A DNA stretch of 64,000 nt, from the NCBI GenBank assembly GCA_963739515.1, contig CAVUAO010000003.1, positions 372,001 through 436,000 of the forward strand. The letters are read 5' to 3'. How positions within the stretch are numbered: position 1 is the stretch's first letter; each line of letters begins with the position of its first letter. Below, piece after piece: positions 1 through 11,804 of the stretch. The notes below the pieces were generated by a model. That model had not been told where the DNA came from and did not search any database. It worked only from the letters and a program-made list of their open reading frames with translations. The position numbers and the translations under genes are program-made. The DNA comes from JBFYTX01 sp963739515. Its GTDB lineage: Bacteria; Chloroflexota; Dehalococcoidia; Dehalococcoidales; RBG-16-60-22.

Positions 1-27
1 CATATTTCAAAATAAGGGGGAACCCAA

Positions 28-804
28 ATGTCCGTTAAAGAGAACAAAGCCGCTATCTATCGGGTTTTTGAGGAAGTGACTAAAGGCAATCTGGACATCG
101 TTGATGAGTTATTTGCCGATAGCTTTATCCGGCGCGCCGCCGACGGGACAGAAACGGGTAAAGATAACTATAAACAGATATGCGGCTTTCTATTAAAAAC
201 CTTCCCCGATTTCCGTATTGCCGTCGATGATATCGTCGCCGAAGGCGATAGAGCGGCCTTCCGGTTTACCTGGTCGGGGACGATGCCGGGCGCCGCGGGC
301 AACCGCCTTTCCGTGACCGAGGACTACTTTTGCCGCTTTAAAAACGGAAAAATCATCGAATTTAATAATCTCCTTGACCAGCTCCCCGGTCATCAGGCTC
401 AACTGGAAGCCAATAAAGCGCTGGTCCGCCGCGCCTATAAGCTCTCTACCTTAAAAGATATGGACGCATTTTTTGAGTTTCTTGCTCCCGAATACGTTGA
501 GCACCTCCCCACTGGCGATATATCCCTCAAGCAGCTAAAAAAGGGTATCCCGGAGTTTTTTACTGCCTTCCCCGATATTACCTTTACCATCGAGGACATG
601 GTTGCCGAGGGAGACAAAGTCGCCGTTCTCATGACATCGAGAGGGACACATAAAGGTGAGTTCATGGGCATCCCCCCGACTGGCAATAAGATTGAAATGA
701 GAAACACCTGCATCATCAGAATCGCCAACGGCAAACTAGCGGAATGGTGGGGCACCCTCGATGGTCTGAGGATGATGCAGCAGCTTGGGGCTATACCAAA
801 GTAA
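28..804 (+). CDS. SnoaL-like ester cyclase, tandem two-domain
   Basis: A 258-residue protein made of two consecutive SnoaL/NTF2-like domains (about residues 1-125 and 130-258). Each begins with a helix carrying an N-K-x-x-[IV]-x-R motif and contains the repeated phrase 'DxVAEGDxxA' typical of SnoaL-like ester cyclases. The family forms small alpha+beta barrels that bind hydrophobic or polyketide-like substrates. The actual substrate cannot be read from the sequence. The ATG follows the purine-rich stretch AATAAGGGGG. The next gene, 25 nt downstream, is a single-domain paralogue ending in the same C-terminal phrase (MQQLGAIPK), so the pair arose by duplication and is probably co-transcribed. 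Family assignment is solid; enzymatic activity is not. Confidence 0.8.
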   Translation: MSVKENKAAIYRVFEEVTKGNLDIVDELFADSFIRRAADGTETGKDNYKQICGFLLKTFPDFRIAVDDIVAEGDRAAFRFTWSGTMPGAAGNRLSVTEDYFCRFKNGKIIEFNNLLDQLPGHQAQLEANKALVRRAYKLSTLKDMDAFFEFLAPEYVEHLPTGDISLKQLKKGIPEFFTAFPDITFTIEDMVAEGDKVAVLMTSRGTHKGEFMGIPPTGNKIEMRNTCIIRIANGKLAEWWGTLDGLRMMQQLGAIPK

Positions 805-829
805 TAAATATATAAAAGGAGGCACTAAA

Positions 830-1294
830 ATGGGAGTCAAAGAGAACAAGGAACTGATCCGCCGCTATCTTGCCCCACCTCCGCCTGATATGATCCGCGC
901 GATGCAACAAGCTAAAGACCCGGTAGCAGCGATGCAGAAAATGTATAGGACGGTCGCTGAACAACTGTTTGCACCGGACTTTATTTTGCATCAGGATGGG
1001 GGTAAAGGAGGCAGAGAAGACGTAATACAGTTGAATTTCGCGTTGATAGCCGCCTTTCCGGATTGTTCTTTCGGGTTAGATAAAATGGTTGCCGAAGGAG
1101 ACACGGTGGTTGTCCTCGGGCGGATGCTCGGCACTCATAAGGGCTCATATCAGGGGATACCGGCCACCGGTAAAAAGGTGGATATGGGCTATATGGTTAT
1201 GTACCGCATTGCCCGTGGAAAATTTGTGGAGGCATGGGCATATATGGATACGCTCGGCCTGATGCAACAGCTTGGGGCTATTCCCAAGATGTAA
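830..1294 (+). CDS. SnoaL-like ester cyclase, single domain
   Basis: A 154-residue single-domain SnoaL/NTF2-like protein. The start chosen is the ATG at 830, because AAAGGAGG lies 7 nt upstream and the protein then begins MGVKENKELIRR, matching the start of the upstream paralogue (MSVKENKAAIYR). A longer reading from 785 has no ribosome site and overlaps the end of gene 1. The C-terminus (LMQQLGAIPKM) is nearly identical to that of the upstream protein. Probably co-transcribed with it. Substrate unknown. Confidence 0.78.
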   Translation: MGVKENKELIRRYLAPPPPDMIRAMQQAKDPVAAMQKMYRTVAEQLFAPDFILHQDGGKGGREDVIQLNFALIAAFPDCSFGLDKMVAEGDTVVVLGRMLGTHKGSYQGIPATGKKVDMGYMVMYRIARGKFVEAWAYMDTLGLMQQLGAIPKM

Positions 1295-1324
1295 ACTTTG
1301 AGAAACCTCTATTCTTCATTGTAG

Positions 1325-1354
1325 TAGACTCACCCCTCTCATCCCTGATACACT
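1325..1354 (+). promoter_or_regulatory. Promoter of the AOR gene, leaderless type
   Basis: TAGACT (1325-1330), an 18-bp spacer, then TACACT (1349-1354). Only 6 nt separate the -10 box from the ATG at 1361, and no Shine-Dalgarno is present. Transcription should start at or next to the start codon. Confidence 0.5.
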
Positions 1355-1360
1355 ATTATC

Positions 1361-3271
1361 ATGTACGGCTGGATGGGCAAGATTCTGCATATCGACCTCA
1401 CTGATTCCAACATTAGTGAGATTCCGACCCGGCTTTACGCGGAGAAATACCTCGGCGGGCGCGGCATTGCCTCCCGGCTTTACTGGGAAAAGATGACCCC
1501 CGCGGTAAAAGCCTTCGACCCCGGGAACCGCCTTATCTTTATGACCGGTCCGCTGCTCGCCACCGGCGCGCAGGGCGCTGCCCGGATGTGCGTCGTCGCC
1601 AAGTCCCCCATGGCTTACCCGGAAGGCTACTGCTACGGCAGCATGGGCGGTTTTTTCCCCGCTACTTTAAAGAAAGCCGGCTGGGACGGCATCGTCATCG
1701 ACGGGCGAGCGGATAAACCGGTTTACCTCTTTGTCAATAACGACCAGGTTGAGCTCCGGGACGCTGCCGCGCTCTGGGGCCAGGGCGCCTATAAGGTCGA
1801 GGAAATGCTGCAGCAGTCCCACGGCGACGATATCTGTTTTGCCACCACCGGCGTCGCCGGCGAAAACCTCGTCCGCACGGCCACCATTTTCGGCTCGCAG
1901 CTGGCCGCCGTCACCGCCGGCTTCGGTTCCGTCATGGCTTCCAAGCAACTCAAGGCTATCGTCGTCCGCGGCACGGGCAGCAACCCCGCCGTCGCCGACC
2001 CCGCCCGGCTCAAGGAACTCACCAAATATACCCTGAAGATAAAAAATACCGTCAGCCTGGCGATAACCCCCCGCATCGGCGGCACCGGCCACGGCCACGT
2101 CCTGAAGGAGATAGGTAGAAGGCATTGCTACATGTGCGGGCTGGCCTGCTCCAAGCTGATTTATCGCTTCGGTGACGACCCCGCTCTGGAAGGACTGCGC
2201 GGCTGCCAGGCAATGGAGTTTTACCTCCCCTGGGTTTACGGCCGCGAAGACGAACCTATCAAGACATTGTTCGACGCCCCCACCCTGACCAACGATTACT
2301 CCGTCGATACTTTTGAGCTCCAGCACATGGTGGAGTGGCTCTACCGGTGCTATCAAGCCGGCGCGCTGACCGAATCGGAAACCGGCCTGCCTCTTTCGCA
2401 AATCGGCACCCGCGATTTCCTGGAAAAGCTGCTGCACGCCATCGCCCACCGGGAGGGTTTCGGGGACATCCTGGCCGAGGGCATGATGAGGGTGCACGAT
2501 AAGGTACCGGATAAAGCCAGGGCGCTGTTCCCCTATACTCTCGCCCCCGTCGGCCAGCATGACGCTACGCCGCCCCGCGCCTTCATCGCCGCCGCGCTGC
2601 TCTATCCCTTCGAGACCCGCATGCACCCCATCTCCGTGCACGAAATCGGCTACCTGCGCATGGCCTGGACCATGCACCAGGAAGACCCCGAATCATCCTC
2701 GGTCACGCCGGAGTCGTTGCTCAAGATCGCCCGACTCTTCTGGGGGAGCGAAGCCGCCGCCGACCAGACGACCTACGCGGGCAAGGCCATGGCCGCCCGG
2801 AACATGCAGAACCGGACCTACCTGCGCGACAGCCTGGGATTGTGCGACTTCGTCTGGCCGATCACCTACTCTTCGAGCGCCCCCGACGGCGTCGGCGACC
2901 CCGACCTCGAAGGAAATATCTTTACCGCCGTCACAGGCATCCCCGCCAGTGAACTGGATATTTACGCGGAGCGCATTTTCAATATGCAGCGGCTCATCAG
3001 GGTGCGGGAGGGGCATCGCGTACCACAGGACGACTATCCGCCTGATTTCAACTTTACCGAGCCGCTCACGTCTAACGTCCACGGCGGCAGGCTGATTGCG
3101 CCCGGCCCCGGCGCCCGGCCCGTGGACGTGACCGGAAACGTCCTCGACCGCGATAAATTCAAGGCCATGCTCCGGGAATACTACCGACTGCGCGGCTGGG
3201 ATGAAAAGACGGGCCTCCCCACGCCAAAGACCCTGGCGGCACTGGGGATGGAGGATGTTGTCATTAAATAA
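1361..3271 (+). CDS. Aldehyde:ferredoxin oxidoreductase (AOR family, tungstopterin)
   Basis: A 636-residue protein of the AOR family, cytoplasmic enzymes that oxidise aldehydes to acids (or reduce acids) with ferredoxin, using a tungsten bis-pyranopterin and one [4Fe-4S] cluster. The N-terminus (MYGWMGKILHIDLT, then YLGGRGIA) is the classic AOR N-domain. The cluster ligands are visible as C256-x2-C259-x3-C263 and a distant C495 in a LGLCDF context. Length is close to the usual 600-650. It stands alone, with no ThiS/MoaD-like partner beside it, so it could be an AOR, FOR or GOR-type member; the substrate is not decidable here. It has its own leaderless-looking promoter. A nitroreductase follows 60 nt downstream with its own TATACT box. 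Confidence 0.92.
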   Translation: MYGWMGKILHIDLTDSNISEIPTRLYAEKYLGGRGIASRLYWEKMTPAVKAFDPGNRLIFMTGPLLATGAQGAARMCVVAKSPMAYPEGYCYGSMGGFFPATLKKAGWDGIVIDGRADKPVYLFVNNDQVELRDAAALWGQGAYKVEEMLQQSHGDDICFATTGVAGENLVRTATIFGSQLAAVTAGFGSVMASKQLKAIVVRGTGSNPAVADPARLKELTKYTLKIKNTVSLAITPRIGGTGHGHVLKEIGRRHCYMCGLACSKLIYRFGDDPALEGLRGCQAMEFYLPWVYGREDEPIKTLFDAPTLTNDYSVDTFELQHMVEWLYRCYQAGALTESETGLPLSQIGTRDFLEKLLHAIAHREGFGDILAEGMMRVHDKVPDKARALFPYTLAPVGQHDATPPRAFIAAALLYPFETRMHPISVHEIGYLRMAWTMHQEDPESSSVTPESLLKIARLFWGSEAAADQTTYAGKAMAARNMQNRTYLRDSLGLCDFVWPITYSSSAPDGVGDPDLEGNIFTAVTGIPASELDIYAERIFNMQRLIRVREGHRVPQDDYPPDFNFTEPLTSNVHGGRLIAPGPGARPVDVTGNVLDRDKFKAMLREYYRLRGWDEKTGLPTPKTLAALGMEDVVIK

Positions 3272-3331
3272 AATTCTCAGAAGTGTTATACTGTGCAAGG
3301 ATTTCAACAAAAGACAACAGAGGAGGACTAA

Positions 3332-3958
3332 ATGGAATTAACAGCGACTATTCAGAAGAGGTGTACGATAAGAAGGTGGAAGCCGGACCCCGTGGAAAAA
3401 GCCAAGATTGAAAAGGTGCTGGAGGCGGGCCGGCGGGCGCCGTCCTGGGGGAACACCCAGCCGTGGCGCTTTATCGTGGTCCAGGACAAGGCGGAAATCG
3501 AGAAAATCAGTAAGGCTTCCGGCGGGCAGCCGCAGGTCGGCACCGCTCCGGTTATCATTGTTTGCTGCGCGACCGCTGATGATTTCACCAAGAAGGGGCA
3601 CGGCGATGCCTTGAAGAGCCTGATACCGGTGGGTGCCATGACCCCCGAGCTGGTGGATATAGTTTTACAGAGCGATGTCTTCGCCCCGTACCTTCGCGGC
3701 GATGCCATCATGGCGATCCGGGCCGGCGAACAGCTCATGATTGCCATCGCCTTCATGATGCTGGCGGCGGTCGACCAGGGGCTGGGCACCTGCTGTGCGG
3801 GGGCGATCACCCCCAAAGAAGTCCATCAAGCCATGAACCTGCCGGATAACATTTTTGTGCACACTATCCTTGCCCTGGGCTATCCCGGTGAGGACCCCAA
3901 GCCCCGGCCCAGAAAAGACGTCAGTAAAATCATTTTCTGGGGAAAATACAAACAGTAA
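3332..3958 (+). CDS. Nitroreductase family protein (FMN)
   Basis: A 208-residue FMN-dependent nitroreductase-fold protein. The N-terminal RCTIRRW segment supplies the Arg/Ser-type flavin phosphate contacts, RAPSWGNTQPW is the second flavin-binding motif, and LGTCCAGAI plus the C-terminal ALGYPGEDPKPRPRK complete the fold. These enzymes reduce nitro, quinone or enone groups with NAD(P)H. Some members act on other substrates, so the call stays at family level. The ATG has a strong GAGGAGG site 6 nt upstream, and a TATACT -10 box is visible at 3287-3292. Confidence 0.85.
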   Translation: MELTATIQKRCTIRRWKPDPVEKAKIEKVLEAGRRAPSWGNTQPWRFIVVQDKAEIEKISKASGGQPQVGTAPVIIVCCATADDFTKKGHGDALKSLIPVGAMTPELVDIVLQSDVFAPYLRGDAIMAIRAGEQLMIAIAFMMLAAVDQGLGTCCAGAITPKEVHQAMNLPDNIFVHTILALGYPGEDPKPRPRKDVSKIIFWGKYKQ

Positions 3959-3985
3959 TTAGTGTTCCGGAAGCGTAAGAAAAGG

Positions 3986-4262
3986 TTATACCCCACCCCC
4001 TAATTCCCTCTCCAGCCAGAGATATCAGGAAGAAACCCCGGATATAGCTGACTGGAGAGGGGAAGTATTTTTAAGAGGGGCTGGCGCCCCTCTCCGCAAC
4101 CTACTCTCCTATAAAACGCAGGCTCTTTAAAACGAGCTAATCTCGGAAAAATCCGGGGCGTCTAAGAGGGGTGCAGACCCCTCTTTTATTTTTCCCCCTC
4201 TCAAACAAGAGAAATAACGATGACAACGAACGTAACTGTTTGAGAGGGGGCAAGGGGGTAAG
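3986..4262. repeat. Intergenic repeat cluster (GAGGGG hairpin family)
   Basis: The ~330-nt gap between the nitroreductase and CoA-transferase genes holds no gene but at least three hairpins of the dispersed GAGGGG family. CTCTCCAG at about 4010 pairs with CTGGAGAG at about 4050. AAGAGGGGTGCAGACCCCTCTT lies near 4166-4190 as an almost perfect short palindrome. CCCCCTCTCAAACA pairs with TGTTTGAGAGGGGG over a ~38-nt loop (about 4195-4250). Related copies occur at 11.6, 16.6, 22.8, 34.2, 37.5, 47.9 and 61.2 kb. Confidence 0.75.
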
Positions 4263-4289
4263 TACCGAGAATCAACCCTGGGCAGGGCG

Positions 4290-4952
4290 TTAAAGCTCTA
4301 TTTCCTTCAAGTCTCCGGCCGGTATCAGCCTGGCTTCGGTCAGGCCTTGTATTTCATCGAATGTCCAGCCCGGGGCCGTCTCCTTGAGAACCAGGCCCTT
4401 TTCCGTCACTTCGATGACGGCCAGGTCGGTCACGATAAGGCTGACGCACCGCCGGGCGGTGAGAGGGAAGGTGCAGTTCTTCACGATGCGCGGCCCGCCT
4501 TCTCTGGTGGTATGCAGCATGGTGACGATAACCCTGCCCGCCCCCGCCGCGAGGTCCATGCCCCCTCCCATCCCGGTGGCCGGCCGGCCCGGCCGTCCCC
4601 AGTTGGCGAGGTCGCCCTTTTCGGATACCTGGTAAGCCCCCAGGACGACGACGTCCACGTGGCCGCCGCGTATCATGTCGAAAGCTGCCGCGCTATCGAA
4701 AAAGCACATGCCGGGCAAGGATGTTACGGGCTGGTCGGAGGCGTTAATCATCTCGTAGTCTTTTTCGGCGTCGGAGGCCAGGCCTCCGTAGCCCAGCACG
4801 CCGTTCTCGCTCTGGAAAAAGACCGTCCGTCCCTCGGGAATAAAATTGGAGCATAAACCCGGCATGCCGTAGCCCAGGTTGACTACCGCGCCGTCGGCGA
4901 ACTCGCGGGCCGCCCGCAGGGCGATGGTCGCCTCATCCAGCCTGCTCTTCAT
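4290..4952 (-). CDS. CoA-transferase subunit B (3-oxoacid/acetate CoA-transferase type)
   Basis: A 220-residue beta subunit of a family I CoA-transferase. The catalytic glutamate motif is present as SENGVLGYG (family signature (S)ENG), followed by the glycine-rich GMGGGMDLAAGA segment. Together with subunit A (start/stop overlap of 4 nt) it would move CoA between acyl-CoA and a free acid through a glutamyl-CoA intermediate. Candidate substrates include acetoacetate/succinate, acetate/butyrate and glutaconate; the sequence alone does not separate them. Lies on minus, transcribed after subunit A. Confidence 0.88.
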   Translation of the reverse strand: MKSRLDEATIALRAAREFADGAVVNLGYGMPGLCSNFIPEGRTVFFQSENGVLGYGGLASDAEKDYEMINASDQPVTSLPGMCFFDSAAAFDMIRGGHVDVVVLGAYQVSEKGDLANWGRPGRPATGMGGGMDLAAGAGRVIVTMLHTTREGGPRIVKNCTFPLTARRCVSLIVTDLAVIEVTEKGLVLKETAPGWTFDEIQGLTEARLIPAGDLKEIEL

Positions 4953-5662
4953 TTGGGCACCTCCACGATACGTCTCACGTAAACATGGGGGGTCACGATA
5001 ACCTCCGGGTCCAGCTCCCCGACCGGCACTAATTTATCGACTTCTGCTATGGTGACTTTGGCCGCCATCGCCATCACCGGGTTAAAGCACCGGGCCGTTT
5101 TGCGGTAAACCAGGTTGCCCAGGGTATCCGCTTTATGGGCTTTCATCAGGGCAAAATCGGCTTTGAGAGGCAGTTCCAGGAGGTATTCTTTGCCGCCGAT
5201 GACCTTTTTCTCCTTGCCTTTCTCGACGACCGTCCCGATGCCCACCGGCGTATAGAAACCTCCCAGCCCTCCCGCCCCGCAGCGTATCCTTTCGGCCAGC
5301 GTGCCCTGCGGCACGACCTCCACCTCGACTTTGCCTTCGCGGTATAATTTCTCGAAGGGGGAATCGGGCGGCATGCCGCCCAGGGCCGGCACCGAGGCGA
5401 TTAATTTCTTCACCTGGCCCCGTTCGAACACGGTCCCCAGGTCGTAGTAGCCCTCCGGTTTAATGCGCTTGGTCAGCTCAAAGCCTACCCCACCCATGTT
5501 GGCGATGACGGTCAGGTTTTTCGCCCCCTGGCGGGCGAGGGCGACGATGAGATTCACCGGCAGTCCGCTGAAAGAGCCGAAGCCGCCGACCATTATGGTG
5601 GCCCCGTCGAAGATATCGGCTACCGCCTCATCGCAGCTTGGGAAAACTTTATTGACGGGCAT
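4949..5662 (-). CDS. CoA-transferase subunit A
   Basis: A 237-residue alpha subunit of a family I CoA-transferase. The N-terminal glycine loop is GGFGSFSGLP, which contacts the CoA moiety in this family. It begins with ATG at 5662 and ends in an ATGA overlap with subunit B, the usual arrangement for these obligate heteromers. It diverges from the kinase gene across a 112-nt intergenic region. Confidence 0.88.
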   Translation of the reverse strand: MPVNKVFPSCDEAVADIFDGATIMVGGFGSFSGLPVNLIVALARQGAKNLTVIANMGGVGFELTKRIKPEGYYDLGTVFERGQVKKLIASVPALGGMPPDSPFEKLYREGKVEVEVVPQGTLAERIRCGAGGLGGFYTPVGIGTVVEKGKEKKVIGGKEYLLELPLKADFALMKAHKADTLGNLVYRKTARCFNPVMAMAAKVTIAEVDKLVPVGELDPEVIVTPHVYVRRIVEVPK

Positions 5663-5715
5663 TTATTCCTTTGAACAATATAACGTTTTTCGTCGTGATG
5701 TCAAACGGCGCAGCC

Positions 5716-5744
5716 TTGACTTATGTCATCTATAATTATACACT
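5716..5744 (+). promoter_or_regulatory. Promoter of the kinase/AAA gene
   Basis: TTGACT (5716-5721), an exact 17-bp spacer, and TACACT (5739-5744), a near-consensus housekeeping promoter. A second TATAAT at 5731-5736 lies inside the spacer. Confidence 0.55.
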
Positions 5745-5774
5745 AAAGCATTATTTAAACGGAGGATTTTCCCT

Positions 5775-8864
<3,090 letters not shown>

Positions 8865-9603
8865 TCTGGGATTGGTTTCGCTTTTAATAGACAGCTTCGA
8901 GGCTATGCTTGACGGTTTTTTGGAGAAAGCCGTGGAGACAACTCAGAAAATACTGACCCGCAGGCGAAGAACTGGGTCTTGCTATCTCCGCTGCCGGACT
9001 GGTACGGTTAACCGGCGCGTTCCCATATTTTTATCTCGGTAAAGTTGATGAAGCTATTCATATAATGCCAGATATGCCGGCGAGCCTGATAAAGGTTATT
9101 TGCGCGGTCATATCCTGACCGCGATTCTGAAGTGATAGCATTCTTGGATAATATAGTTACGGCGCGTCATGAAATTAGCTCCACCGAAGATGAAACTCCG
9201 GCTCTTACCGATATCATACATCTTGACGCGGCGGTGCTGGTCGGACATAAACAGGCGGCGGAACTGCTTTTGCATCGATCTCTGCCATTGACGTTCGTAA
9301 AGCTGGTACTTCAGGTGTGACAAATGTGGCACGTCACCTGGGCGGGGCGGCGGCGCTTCTGGGCAGATATGATGAAGCCCGTAAATACTACCAGGAGGCA
9401 ATCAAGGTCTGCACGGAGATCAAGCATCGCCCGGAGTTGGCCCTAACTCGTCTCCAGCTTGCCGAATTCTTTTGGAGCACTACCCGGACGAGAAAAAAGA
9501 AGCTTTGGAGCACCTGGACTTTGCTATCAAAGAATTCCGCGAGATGAAGATGCAGCCCTCGCTGGAGCGGGCGCTCCGGCATAAGGACATCCTCAAGGCA
9601 TAA
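8865..9603 (+). pseudogene. Frameshifted C-terminal TPR-like remnant of the kinase/AAA gene
   Basis: No intact frame, but stretches of good coding sequence appear in successive frames. LLIDSFEAMLDGFLEKAVE begins near 8875, AGEELGLAISAAGLVRLTGA near 8960, and LGRYDEARKYYQEAIKV (a TPR helix pair) near 9357. A last piece ends ERALRHKDILKA with a TAA at 9601-9603. At least four indels are needed to join them. The density is higher than in the rest of the window, so true degeneration of this tail is possible. Confidence 0.75.
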
Positions 9604-9637
9604 AGCCAGGTCAGATGGAGATAAAGGAGGTAGCTTT

Positions 9638-10544
9638 ATGGGAGACATGCTGAAAGGTAGAGTGGCCGTCATCACCGGCGCCGGCAACGGTCTGGGCCGG
9701 GCTCACGCTATCGGCATGGCCGCCCAGGGGGCGAGCGTGGTGGTAAATGATATCGGCACCGCTTTTAACGGCGAGGGAACGTCCCGTAATCCCGCCGACC
9801 AGGTGGTAAAAACGATAAAGGAAAACGGTGGTGTCGCCGTCGCTAATTATGACAGCGTGGCCAGTGAAGGCGGCACGAAAAAAATTATCAGGACGGCTAT
9901 GGATAGCTTTGGACGCCTGGATATCCTGGTGAATAACGCCGGGATCATCAGGCGTGGCTCGATTTATGAGTTAAGCACGGATGATTGGGACGCCATGTTA
10001 AAGACCCATCTTTACGGCACTTTTTATTGTACCCGTTATGCCGCGCCGCTCATGAAGGCGCAGGGCTATGGCCGGATTATCAATACCTCTTCCCATATTG
10101 GCTTCGGGGCAACGGAAAGTTCAGCCTATTCTGCCGCCAAGGAAGGGATAACCGGTCTCTCGCGTTCCGTGGCGCGGGATATGGCTAAATACGGCGTCAC
10201 CTGTAACGTCATCCGGCCCATCGCCGCCTGGCGCGGCGCTAAAATAAAAACAGAGGCGTACGAGGTCAACCGGCCGGAGGACGTGGCCGTGCTGGTAATT
10301 TATTTAGCCAGTGAAGTCGGCCGACCATATTAATGGCTGTATCTTTGAAGTCTATAACGGTCACATAGGGATATTCGAAGAGCCGCCGCAGGTAAGACAG
10401 GTGCTCTGGAAGAGCGGTCACTGGACCCCTGAAGAGCTGGCGCAGGTAATGCCTCAGACGTTGACCAGGGGCAGGTCCCGCGAGGCGTTTCCCGATGTCC
10501 TTCCCTTCAAGTTAAACGTCGCGCCTCCGCCAGAGAAAAAATAG
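9638..10544 (+). CDS. SDR family oxidoreductase (frameshifted near 10314)
   Basis: A short-chain dehydrogenase with the NAD(P)-binding motif TGAGNGLG, the NNAG motif, and a Ser...Tyr-x3-Lys active site (SSAYSAAKEG). The insert NDIGTAFNGEGTS is typical of the SDR group related to peroxisomal multifunctional enzyme-type hydroxyacyl-CoA dehydrogenases. The first frame runs to 10333. The conserved C-terminus (SADHINGC...) continues in the +1 frame from about 10315 to 10544. Dropping one A in GTGAAGTCGG restores SESADHING, so one extra base explains the break. Joined length is about 301 residues. ATG with AAAGGAGG upstream. Confidence 0.8.
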
Positions 10545-10564
10545 CCGGGAACAAGAGCTATTTT
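10538..10564. terminator. Possible bidirectional terminator between SDR and queA
   Basis: AAAATAGC (10538-10545) pairs with GCTATTTT (10557-10564) across an 11-nt loop, between two convergent genes. The stem is short and AT-rich, so this is tentative. Confidence 0.4.
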
Positions 10565-10568
10565 CGTG

Positions 10569-11586
10569 TCATAATACTAACATCGCATCGCCGAAGCTAT
10601 AGAAACGGTACCGCCGTTCTATCGCTTCCCGGTAGGCTTTATCGATAAGTTCCTTGCCGCCGAAAGCGGTCACCAGCATCAGCAAGGTCGAGCGGGGCAG
10701 GTGAAAGTTGGTGACCATGACATCGACCATCCGGAAACGGTGGCCCGGCAGTATGAACAGGTCCACCCAGCCCTCAAACGGCATTAACTCTGTGTCGGGA
10801 CTGGCAAGCGCCGCCTGCTCGATGAGCCTTACCGTGGTGGTGCCGACGCAGATAATCCGCCGCCCCTCCCGCCGGGCGAGATTCAGCCTCCCGGCGACCT
10901 CTTTATCCACGACGCCGTATTCTTTATAGATGATGTGGTTCTGCGGGTCGTCCTCGGTGATGGGCCGGAACGTATCCAGCCCGATGTGGAGGGTGGTAAA
11001 CAGGCAGTCCACTCCCATCTCCTGTATTTTGCCGAGCAGTTCGGGCGTAAAGTGCAGTCCGGCCGTCGGGGCGGCCACGCTGCCGGTCACCCGGGCATAG
11101 ACCGTCTGGTATCTCTCCGGGTCGGCCAGGGGTTCATGGATATAGGGCGGCAGCGGCACTTCGCCGGCTTTTATCAGGGCGGACTCGTCGGAAAAGCTCA
11201 CCGACTCTCATCCCTTTATCCCCTGCCTCTCTAATTTCCGCCCGCACGCCCGGATTAATATCAATCACGGTGCCCGGAAGCAGCCGCCGCGCAGGCTTTA
11301 CTAATGCTTCCCAGACCCCCGGCTGCCGCCGCCGCAGTAGCAGTATTTCCACTTTGCCGCCGCTGCCTGCCCTTTTCCCCTTGAGGCGGGCGGGGATAAC
11401 GCGGCTGTCATTAAAGACCATTACGTCGCCTTCCCGCAGGTATTCGAGGATATCAGAGAAATGCCGGTGCTCTATAGTGCCTTGCGGGCGATTAAGGACT
11501 AAAAGCCGGGAATTGTCTCTCGACTCGATAGGTGTCTGGGCGATAAGTTCCGGCGGCAGATGATAGTCGAACTCGCTCGTTTTCAC
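10569..11586 (-). CDS. queA: S-adenosylmethionine:tRNA ribosyltransferase-isomerase (frameshifted)
   Basis: QueA transfers and isomerises the ribosyl of SAM onto 7-aminomethyl-7-deazaguanine in tRNA to make epoxyqueuosine. The N-terminal part (MKTSEFDYHLPPELIAQ, FNDSRVIPARL) reads 11586 to about 11201. The C-terminal part (SFSDESALIKAG, TAGLHFTPELL, CVGTTTVRLIE, VTNFHLPRSTLLML) reads from about 11201 to 10569 in another frame. Removing one G from GTCGGTGAG joins them as MRVVSFSDES, giving about 338 residues, the normal QueA length. Start GTG at 11586 lies 6 nt after a TATAAT box, so the message is probably leaderless. Confidence 0.9.
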
Positions 11587-11592
11587 AGCTAT

Positions 11593-11598
11593 ATTATA
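11593..11598 (-). promoter_or_regulatory. queA -10 box, leaderless type
   Basis: TATAAT on the minus strand at 11598-11593, 6 nt before the GTG start at 11586. No clear -35 and no Shine-Dalgarno. Confidence 0.45.
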
Positions 11599-11618
11599 CT
11601 ATGAATAAGTCCTTCGAA

Positions 11619-11695
11619 CCTCACCCCCTGACCCCCTCTCCTTGAAAGGAGAGGGGAAGAAAAGGAAGAGGGGCTGACGCCCCTCTTAGACACCC
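11619..11695 (-). repeat. Complete two-hairpin GAGGGG repeat element
   Basis: Read on minus: GGGTGTCTAAGAGGGGC, a short loop, GCCCCTCTT, a ~10-nt linker, then CCCCTCTCCTTT with CAAGGAGAGGGG as a second perfect stem, then GGGGGTGAGG. It is about 77 bp. This is the clearest full copy of the dispersed family in the window. Confidence 0.8.
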
Positions 11696-11804
11696 TATGT
11701 ATGTTGTCATTCTGATTGAAACGAAGAAACAGGAGAAGTCGAGGCGTTACCTCCTCTCGTTCAATGGGAGAGGCCGAGTGAGAAAGAAAGACCCGCGCCC
11801 TCAC

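Noticed and set aside
1667..2677. A 336-codon open frame antisense to AOR
   Set aside because: Shadow of the GC-rich AOR gene; no family features or ribosome site.
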